Assembly (NCBI RefSeq): GCF_036226525.1
Contig: NZ_CP108487.1
Coordinates: 6,324,001-6,388,000 of the forward strand
DNA: 64,000 bases
Reading direction: 5' to 3'
Source of the DNA: Kribbella sp. NBC_01245
GTDB lineage: Bacteria; Actinomycetota; Actinomycetes; Propionibacteriales; Kribbellaceae
This document shows, one piece after another, positions 1-11,111 of the stretch (positions are counted from its first letter, which is position 1; each line of letters opens with the position of its first letter). The position numbers and the translations under genes were made by a program. A model generated the notes under the pieces. The model saw only the letters and a list, made by a program, of their open reading frames with translations, was not told the DNA's origin and searched no databases.

Positions 1-1046
1 CGACGTACCAGTCGTTCGAGGAGATGCTCGCCTCGGATGTCGACGCGATCGCGATCTTCACCCAGCGCTGGTTGCACGGCGAGATGGCGATCCAGGCTCT
101 CGAAGCCGGCAAGCACGTGTATTCGACCGTGCCGATGGCGATCGAGGCCGACCAGATCGCGCGCATCATCGAGCTGGTTCGCGAGACCGGGCTGACGTAC
201 ATGATGGGCGAGACGAGCTTCTACTACCCCTCCTCGGTGTACTGCCGGGAGAAGCTGGCCAAGGGCGAGTTCGGCCGGGTCTTCTACTCCGAGGGCGATT
301 ACGTGCACGACATGGACCTCGGCTTCTACTCCGCCTACCAGTACAGCGGTGGCGAGAAGTGGAAGGAGGTCGCGAGCTTCCCGCCGATGCTCTACCCGAC
401 CCACGCCGTCGGCAACGTGCTTTCGGTGACCGGGCAGCACGCCACGCACGTCTCGTGCATTGGCGTGAAGGATGACCGTGGCGATGGCGTGTTCGACAAA
501 GAGGTCAGCCAGTTCGACAACGACTTCTCCAACGCGACGGCCTTGTTCAAGCTGGCGGATGGCGGCGTGATGCGGACGAACGAGATGCGCCGGGTCGGTT
601 ATCCCTCGCACATCCGGGAGTCGCGCCTGCGTGTCTTCGGTACGGAGGGCAGCTTCGAGCAGCTCGCCGAGACCAGCGTTTGGCAGACCAAGGAAGGCGT
701 CGAGGACGTCACCGATCTGCTGAAGTCGGCGCCCAGCGGCAGCCTCGACGACGAGGACATCCTGCACGTCGACCCGGCCCTGCGTGATGCGTTCCTGTCC
801 GGGCTGGCGCCGGTGCATGATCAGAGTCGACTGCCGGCCGAGTTCACCGGCCTGCACAACGGGCACGACGGCTCGCACCACTTCCTGGCCGACGACTTCG
901 TCCGTGCGGTCGCCGACAAGACCGTGCCCCCGGTCAACGCGTGGGTAGCCGCCCGCTACACCCTGCCCGGCATCATCGCCCACCAGTCCGCCCTGCAAGG
1001 CGGCGTCCAGCTCGAGATCCCCGACCACGGCGACGCGCCCGCCTGA
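1..1046 (+). CDS. Gfo/Idh/MocA-family oxidoreductase, 5' end outside window
   Basis: The reading frame is open from the left edge, so the N-terminal dinucleotide-binding domain is missing. What remains starts late in the Rossmann part (an 'ALEAGKHVYSTVPMA' stretch, matching the family's 'GKHVxxEKP' segment) and continues through the C-terminal alpha/beta substrate domain. Family members are NAD(P)-dependent sugar or sugar-acid dehydrogenases; the usual EKP lysine motif reads STVPM here, so the catalytic lysine is not obvious. It lies beside a sugar-acid catabolic operon transcribed the same way, with the convergent GntR gene between them. Substrate cannot be assigned. Confidence 0.85.
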   Translation, partial: TYQSFEEMLASDVDAIAIFTQRWLHGEMAIQALEAGKHVYSTVPMAIEADQIARIIELVRETGLTYMMGETSFYYPSSVYCREKLAKGEFGRVFYSEGDYVHDMDLGFYSAYQYSGGEKWKEVASFPPMLYPTHAVGNVLSVTGQHATHVSCIGVKDDRGDGVFDKEVSQFDNDFSNATALFKLADGGVMRTNEMRRVGYPSHIRESRLRVFGTEGSFEQLAETSVWQTKEGVEDVTDLLKSAPSGSLDDEDILHVDPALRDAFLSGLAPVHDQSRLPAEFTGLHNGHDGSHHFLADDFVRAVADKTVPPVNAWVAARYTLPGIIAHQSALQGGVQLEIPDHGDAPA

Positions 1047-1136
1047 CCAGCTGGGGACAACTCTTCCGCGAAGCGCCTCGTTGTGCGCTCTACCGAAACC
1101 ACCAACCCGGCGCGCCACTAGCCGGTGCAGTCCGCT

Positions 1137-1230
1137 CCCTATTCCGGGTGTCGGCACGCGGAATGGGGGGTCGGCCTACCTAATTTCGCGAGTCCGCCCC
1201 CCATTCCGAGGGTCGACACTCGGAATAGGG
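1137..1230. terminator. Nested inverted repeat between convergent genes
   Basis: Outer arms of 17 nt (1137-1153 and 1214-1230) pair with one mismatch. Inside them a second perfect 12-bp pair (1159-1170 and 1197-1208; CGGAATGGGGGG) repeats the CGGAAT theme. It lies between the stop of the oxidoreductase and the stop of the convergent GntR gene, so a bidirectional terminator is the simplest reading. There is no T-tract. Confidence 0.5.
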
Positions 1231-1243
1231 GCGGCCGGTGGCG

Positions 1244-1954
1244 CTAGGCGTTGTAGACCTTGCGGAGGCGTTGGGCCATTGAGGTGTCGAGGTGGCGTTG
1301 CATGGCTTGTTCGGCCGCATCCGGGTCGCCGGAGGTGATGGCTTCGACGATTTGGCGGTGTTCGACGAGGACTTCGGGGCCGGTGGCGCGGTCGTAGTGC
1401 AGGCGGAAGATGTGCAGGTGGCAGTGGGTGCGCTGGAAGGCGAGGCGCACTTGGTCGCTACCGGACAGGCCGGCCACCAGCGAGTGGAACCGGCTGTCGT
1501 GCGCGGTCAACGACTTGTAGCCCGCGTAGTCCGCTGATGTGGGCTCGACCGCCGTGGCCAGCTCGGCCCGCAGTTGCGAGGCGCCCGAGGCGTCAATCAG
1601 TTCGGCCGCGCGACGGGCTGCCCACGGCTCGATCAACCGGCGGAACGCGTACAGGTCGTCGAACTCCTCGAGCGTCAGCAGCGGGGTCGCGCGATAGCCC
1701 TTGAGTGGTTCCTTGTCGGCTAGGCCCTCGGACTCGAGTCGGGCCAGCGCCTCGCGCACCGGCGTGGACGAGACCTGGAAGTCGCGCGCGAGACCGTCGA
1801 TGGAGATCCGCGCGCCCGGCTTGATCGTGTGGTCCATCAACATCGCCTTGATCGCCTCATAGACGTCATCGGCGAGCATCTGGCGTCGCGACAACCGCCG
1901 ATCCACCGAAACCTCGGCAGTCGCCGATGCGGGTAATGGGCTGATATCGGTCAT
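1244..1954 (-). CDS. GntR-family (FCD subfamily) transcriptional repressor
   Basis: A 236-aa protein with an N-terminal winged helix (about residues 25-90, including 'VSSTPVREALARLESEGL', the classic GntR recognition helix) and an all-helical FCD ligand domain (about 100-225) with the family's metal-type histidines in 'HDSRFH' and 'HRQIVEAI'. I chose the ATG at 1954; longer reading runs into the operator. It diverges from the UxaA-type gene, with a 21-bp palindrome between them. FCD regulators usually bind sugar acids, so this is the likely repressor of the downstream catabolic operon. Confidence 0.9.
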   Translation of the reverse strand: MTDISPLPASATAEVSVDRRLSRRQMLADDVYEAIKAMLMDHTIKPGARISIDGLARDFQVSSTPVREALARLESEGLADKEPLKGYRATPLLTLEEFDDLYAFRRLIEPWAARRAAELIDASGASQLRAELATAVEPTSADYAGYKSLTAHDSRFHSLVAGLSGSDQVRLAFQRTHCHLHIFRLHYDRATGPEVLVEHRQIVEAITSGDPDAAEQAMQRHLDTSMAQRLRKVYNA

Positions 1955-1998
1955 CTCGTCCTCGCACCTTGACCCGTCGGGCCACATCAGGAAGGGTA

Positions 1999-2019
1999 AA
2001 TCATGCATGATGCATGATT
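1999..2019. promoter_or_regulatory. Palindromic operator for the GntR regulator
   Basis: Perfect 10-bp inverted repeat around one central base (AATCATGCAT-G-ATGCATGATT). It sits in the divergent intergenic region between the GntR gene and the catabolic operon, 26 bp upstream of the operon's first start codon. Size and symmetry fit a GntR/FCD dimer site. Confidence 0.7.
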
Positions 2020-2045
2020 CCAGCGGAAGCACCATGAGGAGACGA

Positions 2046-4793
2046 ATGCGATTCGACGAGGTCGGCGTGCTGCCCGAGCCGGGCGACAACGTGGCGATCG
2101 CCTCCCGCCGCCTGGACCCCGGCACCGTGATCGACTTCGGCGACTCCGAGGTGACCCTGAAGCACACCGTGCTCGAAGGCCACCGCTTCGTCGCGAGCCC
2201 CGTCACCAAGGGCGAGCCGCTGCTGTCCTGGTCGACCCCTTTCGCCAAGGCGACCCGGGATCTCGCCAGAGGTGACTACGTCTGTACGCCGACCAGCCTG
2301 GCGAGCGTCGCGAACAGAGGCGTGGCGGGCCTCCCCAAAGAGGCCTCCGCGGATAACGTCCCGCTCGACCCGTACCGCCTGGACGAGACGGCCCTCCGCC
2401 TCGGCGACCAGGTCTCGCCAGTCGAGCGGCCCGCCACCTTCCTCGGCTATCCGCGCGCCAACGGCCCGGCCGGCACCAGGAACCACGTCGTACTCGTGGC
2501 CGCCAGCTCCCGCAGCAGCGCCTTCGTCACCGAACTCGCGATCCGCCTCAAAAATGAGCTCGTCGTACCGGTCGCGCACACCGAAGGCGGCGAGTCGAAC
2601 CGGCCGAACAACCTGCATTTCTTGCTCGCCACGTTGAGCGGGTTCCTGCTGAATCCGAACGTCGGCGCCGTGCTCGTGGTCGATACCGAGGACGACGTGG
2701 TCAACGGCCAGGCCATTCGCGATTTCATGACCGAGCACGCCTATCCCGCGCTGACCGTGCCGCATGCCTTCTTCACCAGGACCAGTGGGTTCGAGAAGGA
2801 CCTGGCCAAGGCGGCGAAGACGGTCGAGCCGTGGATCGACGTTGTCGCGTCCCAGCAGCGGGTCGAGGTGCCGCTAAAAGACCTGAAGATCGGCCTGCAG
2901 TGCGGCGGGTCGGACGCGTTCTCGGGGATCAGCGCGAACCCGTTGTCCGGGGCCGTCGCGCGCGAGGTGATCCGCCACGGCGGCACCGCCGTACTGGCTG
3001 AAACGGATGAGCTGATCGGCGCCGAGGGTTACGTGCTGAAGAACGTGCGGGATTTGCCGACGGCCCGGCGCTTTCTGAAAACCGTGCAGTCGTTCAAGGA
3101 ACGCGTCGGCTGGCACGGTCACACCGCCGAGGGAAACCCGAGCGGCGGCAACGTTTACCGAGGGCTTTACAACATCGTGCTGAAGTCGGTCGGCGCCGCG
3201 CGCAAGCTCGACCGGGACGTTCGGCTCGACCACGTCATCGACTACGCCGAGCCGTTGCCGGGGCCGGGTTTCGTCTTCATGGACAGCCCGGGCAACGACC
3301 TCGAATCCGTCGCGGGCCAGGTCGGCAGCGGCTGCAACCTGATCTTCTTCACCACTGGGAACGGGTCGATCACCAACTTCCCGTTCGTACCGACGATCAA
3401 GTTCGTCACCACCACCGCGCGGTACGAGCGGCTGCACCACGAGATGGACGTCGACGCCGGCCGCTACCTCACCGGTACGTCGATGGACGCGTTGACCGCG
3501 GAGACGTTCGACCTCACCGTCCGGGTGGCATCCGGCGAGCCGAGCGCGGGCGAACGGGCCGGCCACAGCCAGGTCTCGATCTGGCGCGACTGGAAGCAGA
3601 CCGGCCCTCGCGAAGGCATCTCGGTCGGCCCGCTGCAACGCCGCTTGACCGACCTGCCGGCCGAGGATCGCGACGCGCCGCTCGACGGCATGCCGTTGCA
3701 GACCACGCCGACGACTTCGCTGCAGGCCGTGCTCCGGCAGGACTTCACCCAGCTGTGGACCGTCAGCGGGATGGAGCCGCCGGTGGTCGACCTACTGGCC
3801 GCCGACGGCCGCCGGGTACCGGAACAGGTCGGGCTGATCCTGCCGACGAGCCTTTGCTCCGGGCAGATCGCCGTACGACTTGCCACCCGGGCCGAGGAGG
3901 AGCGCTGGGCCGGGGATGCGGTCACGCGGATGGTGGCGCTGCCGCATACCGAGGGCTGTGGTTCGAGTGGTGGGTCGTCGGAGGAGACGTTCGCCCGGAC
4001 GCTGGTCGGATACCTGTTGCATCCGAACGTACGAATGGCCCTGCTGCTGGAGCATGGCTGCGAGAAGACCCATAACGACTACTTCCGGTCGCGTTTGGTC
4101 GAGGCCGGCGTTGATCCGTCGCGGTTCGGGTTCGCGAGCATCCAGGGTGATGGCGGGCTGGACGCCGTCGCGGATCGCGTCCGCTCGTGGTTCGGCGAGC
4201 TCGAGCTGTCCGCGCCGACTCCGTCAGCCGGCGGGATCGGCGATCTGACCGTCGCGTTGGAGGCCCGCGGCGAGCTGACTCGCGAGACGGCGGAGGCGTT
4301 CGCCCTGGCGGGATCGGCCATCGTCAGCGCGGGCGGCACGGTCTTCCTCTCCTCCCGGGGACAGCTCCTCGCGGATCTGGCTTTCCGCCGCCTGGCCTTC
4401 GGGAGCGAGAGCCCGGTTGAGCCGACGATCGCCCACGGCCAGCGGAACGTCGAACCCGGCTGGCACGTGATGCGGATGCCGGGCACGGACTGGATGGAGA
4501 CGGCCACCGGGTTCGGCGCGGGTGGTGCGCAACAGGTGCTGGCGCATGTCGCGGGCGGCACGTTGTCGGGCCAGCGGTTCGTGCCGGTGGTGCAGCTCAG
4601 CTCGGACCCGTCGACCGTGCACCGGCATGGGGATGACCTCGACGCCGTCGTCTCGGGAGATCGCCGGGACCAGGCGCAGATCGTCCTGGACACGTTGGCC
4701 GCGGTCGCGAGTCGCCGGCTGGTTCCGAAGGCCGTTGCCTCGGGCAACATCGGCTTCCAGATCACGCGGGGTCTGCTCGGTACTTCGATGTGA
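2046..4793 (+). CDS. UxaA-family (altronate/galactarate-type) dehydratase, double-length
   Basis: A 915-aa protein. The N-terminal SAF-like domain (about 1-90) precedes a GD_AH-type catalytic region with 'HTEGGESNRPNN' and 'CGGSDAFSGISANP', typical of altronate/galactarate dehydratases, which remove water from a C6 aldarate or aldonate using iron. The last third carries a second UxaA-like segment ('HTEGCGSSGGSSEETFA', then 'GYLLHPNV'), mirroring 'HTEGGES...GFLLNPNV' of the first half, so the protein is about twice the usual length. I chose ATG 2046 (AGGAG four bases upstream); earlier starts overlap the operator. First gene of the operon. Substrate unknown. Confidence 0.85.
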   Translation: MRFDEVGVLPEPGDNVAIASRRLDPGTVIDFGDSEVTLKHTVLEGHRFVASPVTKGEPLLSWSTPFAKATRDLARGDYVCTPTSLASVANRGVAGLPKEASADNVPLDPYRLDETALRLGDQVSPVERPATFLGYPRANGPAGTRNHVVLVAASSRSSAFVTELAIRLKNELVVPVAHTEGGESNRPNNLHFLLATLSGFLLNPNVGAVLVVDTEDDVVNGQAIRDFMTEHAYPALTVPHAFFTRTSGFEKDLAKAAKTVEPWIDVVASQQRVEVPLKDLKIGLQCGGSDAFSGISANPLSGAVAREVIRHGGTAVLAETDELIGAEGYVLKNVRDLPTARRFLKTVQSFKERVGWHGHTAEGNPSGGNVYRGLYNIVLKSVGAARKLDRDVRLDHVIDYAEPLPGPGFVFMDSPGNDLESVAGQVGSGCNLIFFTTGNGSITNFPFVPTIKFVTTTARYERLHHEMDVDAGRYLTGTSMDALTAETFDLTVRVASGEPSAGERAGHSQVSIWRDWKQTGPREGISVGPLQRRLTDLPAEDRDAPLDGMPLQTTPTTSLQAVLRQDFTQLWTVSGMEPPVVDLLAADGRRVPEQVGLILPTSLCSGQIAVRLATRAEEERWAGDAVTRMVALPHTEGCGSSGGSSEETFARTLVGYLLHPNVRMALLLEHGCEKTHNDYFRSRLVEAGVDPSRFGFASIQGDGGLDAVADRVRSWFGELELSAPTPSAGGIGDLTVALEARGELTRETAEAFALAGSAIVSAGGTVFLSSRGQLLADLAFRRLAFGSESPVEPTIAHGQRNVEPGWHVMRMPGTDWMETATGFGAGGAQQVLAHVAGGTLSGQRFVPVVQLSSDPSTVHRHGDDLDAVVSGDRRDQAQIVLDTLAAVASRRLVPKAVASGNIGFQITRGLLGTSM

Positions 4794-4818
4794 TTTCCCT
4801 TGAAAAGAAAGGCAATCC

Positions 4819-5721
4819 ATGCATCTGGTCCGCTATCAACTCGCAGGCTCTGACCCCCAGGTCGGCGTACTGAGTGGCGGCAAAGTGGCCGCGATCGAAG
4901 GCAATACGACGATGGCCGAGCTACTGCGCCTCTCGCTGGACGATCTGCGGGCGGCCGTTGGCAAGGTCGCGGACGAGGTCGACGTACAGACCGTGCGGCT
5001 ACTGCCGCCGTTGGACGGGCGGTCCGAGGTGTGGTGCGCCGGCGTGACGTACGAGAGGTCGCGCGGCGCCCGGATGGAGGAGAGCACCGAGCAATCCGTC
5101 TACGACCGGGTCTATTCGGCCGAGCGGCCCGAGCTGTTCCCGAAGTCCGTCGCGTGGCGCCTGGTCACGGATGGCGAGCCGATCGGTATCCGGGTCGACT
5201 CCGGCCACGACGTACCGGAACCTGAACTCGCCATCGTCGCCAACAGCACCGGCGAGATCGTCGGCTTCACCGTCTGCAATGACGTCAGCTCCCGGTCGAT
5301 CGAAGGCGTCAACCCGCTCTACATTCCGCAGGCCAAGGTCTTCGCCGGCGGCTGCGCGCTGGCCGTCGGCATCCGGCCCGTCTGGGAGATCGAGGACCCG
5401 GCCGACCTCACCATCGACCTGAGCATCACCCGGAACGGCGCCGAGGTCTTCGCCGGTACGACGTCCACCGCCAAGCTGGTCCGCCCGTTGACCGAGCTCA
5501 TCGACGTCCTCTTCGTACCGAACGAATTCCCCGACGGCGTCGTGCTCGCCACGGGCACCGGGATCGTGCCCGAGCTGGACTTCGCGCTCCAGGCCGGGGA
5601 CGTAGTGGCCATTTCGATCGAAGACGTCGGAACCCTGACGAATACGGTGGCCATTGGCAAGGAGGCGTTCGCCGTACTCGCCACTGGAACCGCTCGCCCC
5701 GAACTGAAGGACGCAGAATGA
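4819..5721 (+). CDS. FAH-fold protein, probable 2-keto-3-deoxy-sugar-acid dehydratase
   Basis: A 300-aa fumarylacetoacetate-hydrolase-fold protein. Visible signatures are 'WCAGVTYERSR', the metal-binding 'VPEPELAIV' and 'VCNDVSSRSIEG'. The length and the replacement of the usual 'GxNYxxH' by 'GVTYERS' match the subgroup that dehydrates 2-keto-3-deoxy-pentonates to 2-oxoglutarate semialdehyde rather than true FAH. The next gene is an aldehyde dehydrogenase overlapping by 4 bp, which supports this. A fumarylpyruvate-type hydrolase is less likely but possible. Confidence 0.85.
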   Translation: MHLVRYQLAGSDPQVGVLSGGKVAAIEGNTTMAELLRLSLDDLRAAVGKVADEVDVQTVRLLPPLDGRSEVWCAGVTYERSRGARMEESTEQSVYDRVYSAERPELFPKSVAWRLVTDGEPIGIRVDSGHDVPEPELAIVANSTGEIVGFTVCNDVSSRSIEGVNPLYIPQAKVFAGGCALAVGIRPVWEIEDPADLTIDLSITRNGAEVFAGTTSTAKLVRPLTELIDVLFVPNEFPDGVVLATGTGIVPELDFALQAGDVVAISIEDVGTLTNTVAIGKEAFAVLATGTARPELKDAE

Positions 5722-7159
5722 CCGACACGACCGCTGCCGAACTCGACCAGATCCTCGCTGCCGCCTCGGCCGCCGCGCCGTTCCTCGCCGGATCTGAGCC
5801 GGCCGAGCGCGCGGGCTGGATCCGCGCCGCGGCGGACGCCCTCGACGCGGCCGCCGACGAGCTGGTACCGATCGCGATGCGCGAGTCGTCCCTGCCCGAG
5901 GCCCGGCTGCGTGGCGAGGTGGCGCGGAGCAGCGGCCAGCTGCGGATGTTCGCGGACGCGCTGCAGGAAGGCTCGCTGCTGGACGTCGTGATCGACACGG
6001 CCGATCCGGCGGCCAAGCCCGTGCCCCGGCCGGACCTGCGCCGGGTGCTGGTGCCGCTCGGCCCGGTGCTGGTGTTCGCCGCGAGTAACTTCCCGTTCGC
6101 GTTCAGTGTGCCCGGTGGCGACACCGCTTCGGCGCTGGCCGCGGGATGCCCGGTCGTGGTCAAGGCGCATCCCGGTCACCCCGAGCTCTCCCGTCGTACC
6201 GCGGCTGTGCTGGCCGAGGCGCTGCACAAGGCCGGTGCGCCTGAGGGCACGCTCGCCGTGATCGAGGGGTACGACGTCGGCGTGACCGCGTTGAAGGACC
6301 CGCGCATCACCGCCGCCGGGTTCACCGGCTCGGTTCCGGCCGGCCTGGCGCTGCACGAGATCGCGGCGACCCGGCCGACGCCGATCCCGTTCTACGGCGA
6401 GCTCGGCAGCCTCAACCCGGTCGTCGTCACGCAGGCCGCGATCGAGGCACGCGGTGCCGAGATCGCCAAGGGGTACGTCGGTTCGTTCACGCTGGGCGTT
6501 GGGCAGTTCTGCACCAAGCCGGGCATTCTGCTGCTGCCGAGCGGTCACGGGCTCGAGGATCAGTTGATCGAGGCGACGGGTGGCGTGGCCGAGGCGCCGA
6601 TGCTGAACGACCGGATCGCGACGGGGTTCGCGAGTGGGCTCGACCGGCTCCGCAAGGTCGTGCGGGTGGTGAGCGACGGCCCGGGCGCGACGCTGCTGCA
6701 GACCACGGTGCCGGAGCTGCTGGCTCGGCGGGACGAGATCCTCGAGGAGTGCTTCGGGCCGGTTTCGGTCATCATCGAGTACGCGTCGGCTGATGAGCTG
6801 AAGGCCGCTATCGAAGCGTTCGAGGGCAACCTGACGGCGACTCTCCACGCCGAGACGTCGGACGCCGACCTGGCTGCGGATCTCGTGCCCCTCTTGACCG
6901 CAAGGGCCGGGCGGGTGCTTTGGAACGGCTGGCCGACTGGGGTCGCGGTTTCCTGGGCGCAGCACCACGGCGGCCCGTTCCCGTCGAGCGTCGGTTCGAT
7001 CCACACCAGTGTCGGGGTCACGGCAGCCCGGCGATTCCAGCGGCCGCTCGCGTTCCAGGATGCGCCGGACGCGCTGCTGCCCGCCGTACTGCAGGACGCC
7101 AATCCGCTTGGGGTGACCCGTCGGATCAACGGAGTTGTCGGGATCGCGGAGGTACATCG

Positions 7160-7163
<4 letters not shown>
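5718..7163 (+). CDS. Aldehyde dehydrogenase, probable 2-oxoglutarate semialdehyde dehydrogenase
   Basis: A 481-aa ALDH-superfamily enzyme. It shows the cofactor-domain 'FTGSVPAG', the glutamate motif 'GELGSLNPV' and the cysteine motif 'VGQFCTKPG'. The motif variants (ELGSLNP, GQFCTKPG) are those of the NADP-type 2-oxoglutarate semialdehyde dehydrogenases of non-phosphorylative sugar pathways. It overlaps the FAH-type gene by ATGA and the IlvD-type gene in the same way, so the three are translationally coupled. Role: oxidation of 2-oxoglutarate semialdehyde into the TCA cycle (inferred from family and context). Confidence 0.88.
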
Positions 7164-8958
<1,795 letters not shown>

Positions 8959-8959
<1 letters not shown>

Positions 8960-10239
8960 TGTCCGACTTCTTCGAGGCTGTGCGTGGCCTGCGGCCGGAA
9001 GGCCCGGTGCCGTTGGTGACGCCGGTTCGCGTGCCGCTCGGGGAGTTGCCGGTTGAGCGGGACCCGTACGGCGCTGCGCGGGCGGCCCTTGGTCCGTTGT
9101 CATCGGCCGTTGCGCCAGGCGCGAGGATTGCCGTGACGGCTGGGAGTCGGGGGATTCGCGATCTGACGCTCGTATTGCGGGCGGCCGTTGACTGGTTGCG
9201 GGAGGCCGGGGCGTCGCCGTTCATCGTGCCTGCGATGGGATCACATGGTGGCGCGACGGCCGAGGGGCAGCGGGAGATGCTCGCGGGGTTGGGCGTGACT
9301 CCCGAGTCGATGGGGTGCCCGATCGAGGCGACCATGGAGACGGTGGTGCTCGGCACGCTGTCGGACGGTACGCCGGTGCATCACGACGCGATCGCGGCGA
9401 AGGCGGATGGCGTGCTGCTGGTCAATCGGATCAAGCCGCATACGGATTTCCATGGGCCGGTCGAGAGTGGTCTGGCCAAGATCGCGGCGATCGGTCTCGG
9501 CAATCATCGTGGTGCGGCGACCTTGCATGCGGGCGGAATTCCCTTGCTGGGTTCGGCAATCGGCGAGGCGGCCCGGATGGTCGTTGCTCATGGCAAGGTC
9601 ATTGGCGGGCTGGCGATTTTGGAGAACGCCCGGGATCAGACGGCCTTCGTCTCATTGGTGATGCCTTCGGGTATCGCCGCTGAAGCAGAGACCGCCTTGC
9701 TTGGTGAGGCGTCTGGCCTGTTGGGGCGGTTGCCGTTCGACGCGTTGGACGTGCTCGTCGTTGATGAGATGGGGAAGGACAAGTCGGGCACCGGGATGGA
9801 CACCAACGTCATCGGTCGTTGCTGGGTGCACGGAATTCCCGAGTTCGAGAGCCCGTCGATCGCGGCGATCACGGTGCACCGGTTGAGCGAGGCCTCGCAC
9901 GGTAACGCGTCCGGCCTCGGCTTGGCGGATGTCATCCCGTTGCGACTACTCGCTTCGGTTGACCTGCATGCGTCGTACGTGAACGCGTTGACGTCCGGTG
10001 CGGGTGGCGCACGGCGTTCGCGATTGCCGATGGTGCTGGCGGATGACGCGGCGGCGATCGTGGCCGCGGCGGCGATGAGCGGGCGGCGGGATCTCGCGGA
10101 CCTGCGGCTGGCGCGGATCCGCGACACGCTGAACCCGCACGAGCTGATGGTCACGCGGCCACTGCTTAGCCTGGACTTCGAGGTGCTCGGACCCGAGCGC
10201 CCGATCACGAACGACGTGGGCGATCTGGAGGATTGGTGA
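8959..10239 (+). CDS. LarA-like (lactate racemase N-terminal domain) protein
   Basis: A 426-aa protein with a LarA/DUF2088-like N-terminal half: 'VTAGSRGIRDL', 'VPAMGSHGGATAEGQREML' and 'RIKPHTDFHGPVESGLAK'. LarA enzymes use a nickel-pincer nucleotide to racemise or epimerise 2-hydroxy acids. No larB, larC or larE gene is in the window, so whether this copy holds the cofactor cannot be told. ATG overlaps the preceding TGA. With the downstream flavin oxidase it suggests epimerisation followed by oxidation of a hydroxy acid, but this is inference. Confidence 0.75.
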
Positions 10240-11111
10240 ACCTTCGCGAAGCGCGCGAACTCCTTGCCGAGCAGGGATATCCGGTCCTGTTCGCCTTGCC
10301 GTCGGCGCCCGGGCGATTCGAGGGTGGTGCGTCGTACCGGATCGAGATTCCGTCCTGCGAAGGCCCGGAGGTGTTCAAGGCCGTGCTCGACGAGGCGGTC
10401 GAGCGTGACGTGCCGGTTCACCGGGTCTCGCAGGGCAGTGGCGTGATGATGCTGACCGACGCGGAGATCTCCGAGATGGTTGAACTCGGCACCGATTATG
10501 GCGTCGAGGTCTGCCTGTTCTTGGGACCGCGCGCGGCTTGGGATATCGGCGCGCAGGCCAAGGTTTCGGCGGCTGTCGCATCGGTTGCGCGGGGCAACGA
10601 GATGGTTGCCGCGTCGCTCTGTGATGCGTTTCGCGCGGTGGAGTTGGGGATTCGCAGTCTGCTCGTGGGTGATCTGGGCGTCCTGCAACTGCTTGGTGAC
10701 TTGAAGAAGTCCGGCTACTTGCCCGACGACCTGGTGCTGAAGACGTCCGTGTTGATGCCGTTGACGAATGGGCCGACGGCCGCGCTCTACCAGGCCGCGG
10801 GCGCGACGAGTCTGAACGTCTCGACCGACCTGCCGTTGTCAGCGCTGGCGGAGATCCGGGCGTCCGTGAGCGTGCCGATCGACCTGTACGTCGAGGCGCC
10901 GGATGACCAAGGTGGCGCGGTCCGGTTCTACGACGTGCCCCAGGTGATCCGGGTCGCCGCGCCGGTCTATCTCAAGATGGGCCTGCGCAACTCCCCGAAC
11001 ATCTACCCCGTCGGGGCACACCTCGCCGCGACCGCCCAGGCCCTCGGCCGGGAACGCGTGCGCCGGGCCGAGTTGGTGCTCCGCCTGCTCGCGGAACAAG
11101 ATGAAGTATGA
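10236..11111 (+). CDS. U32-peptidase-like TIM-barrel protein
   Basis: A 291-aa protein that appears to be a TIM barrel ('VARGNEMVAASLCDAFRAV', 'LNVSTDLPLSALAEI', 'PIDLYVEAPDDQGG'). Such genes are often annotated as U32 peptidases, but I see no clear catalytic signature, and the catabolic setting argues for a carbohydrate-acid role. The GTG at 10236 overlaps the LarA-like stop and has GGAGG just upstream; I prefer it to the TTG one codon earlier. Function unassigned. Confidence 0.6.
   Translation: MNLREARELLAEQGYPVLFALPSAPGRFEGGASYRIEIPSCEGPEVFKAVLDEAVERDVPVHRVSQGSGVMMLTDAEISEMVELGTDYGVEVCLFLGPRAAWDIGAQAKVSAAVASVARGNEMVAASLCDAFRAVELGIRSLLVGDLGVLQLLGDLKKSGYLPDDLVLKTSVLMPLTNGPTAALYQAAGATSLNVSTDLPLSALAEIRASVSVPIDLYVEAPDDQGGAVRFYDVPQVIRVAAPVYLKMGLRNSPNIYPVGAHLAATAQALGRERVRRAELVLRLLAEQDEV

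Noticed and set aside
5319..7157. 612-codon open frame antisense to the FAH/ALDH genes
   Set aside because: Mirror of very GC-rich coding DNA; the product is Arg/His/Gly-rich without domains, while the plus strand has clear enzymes.
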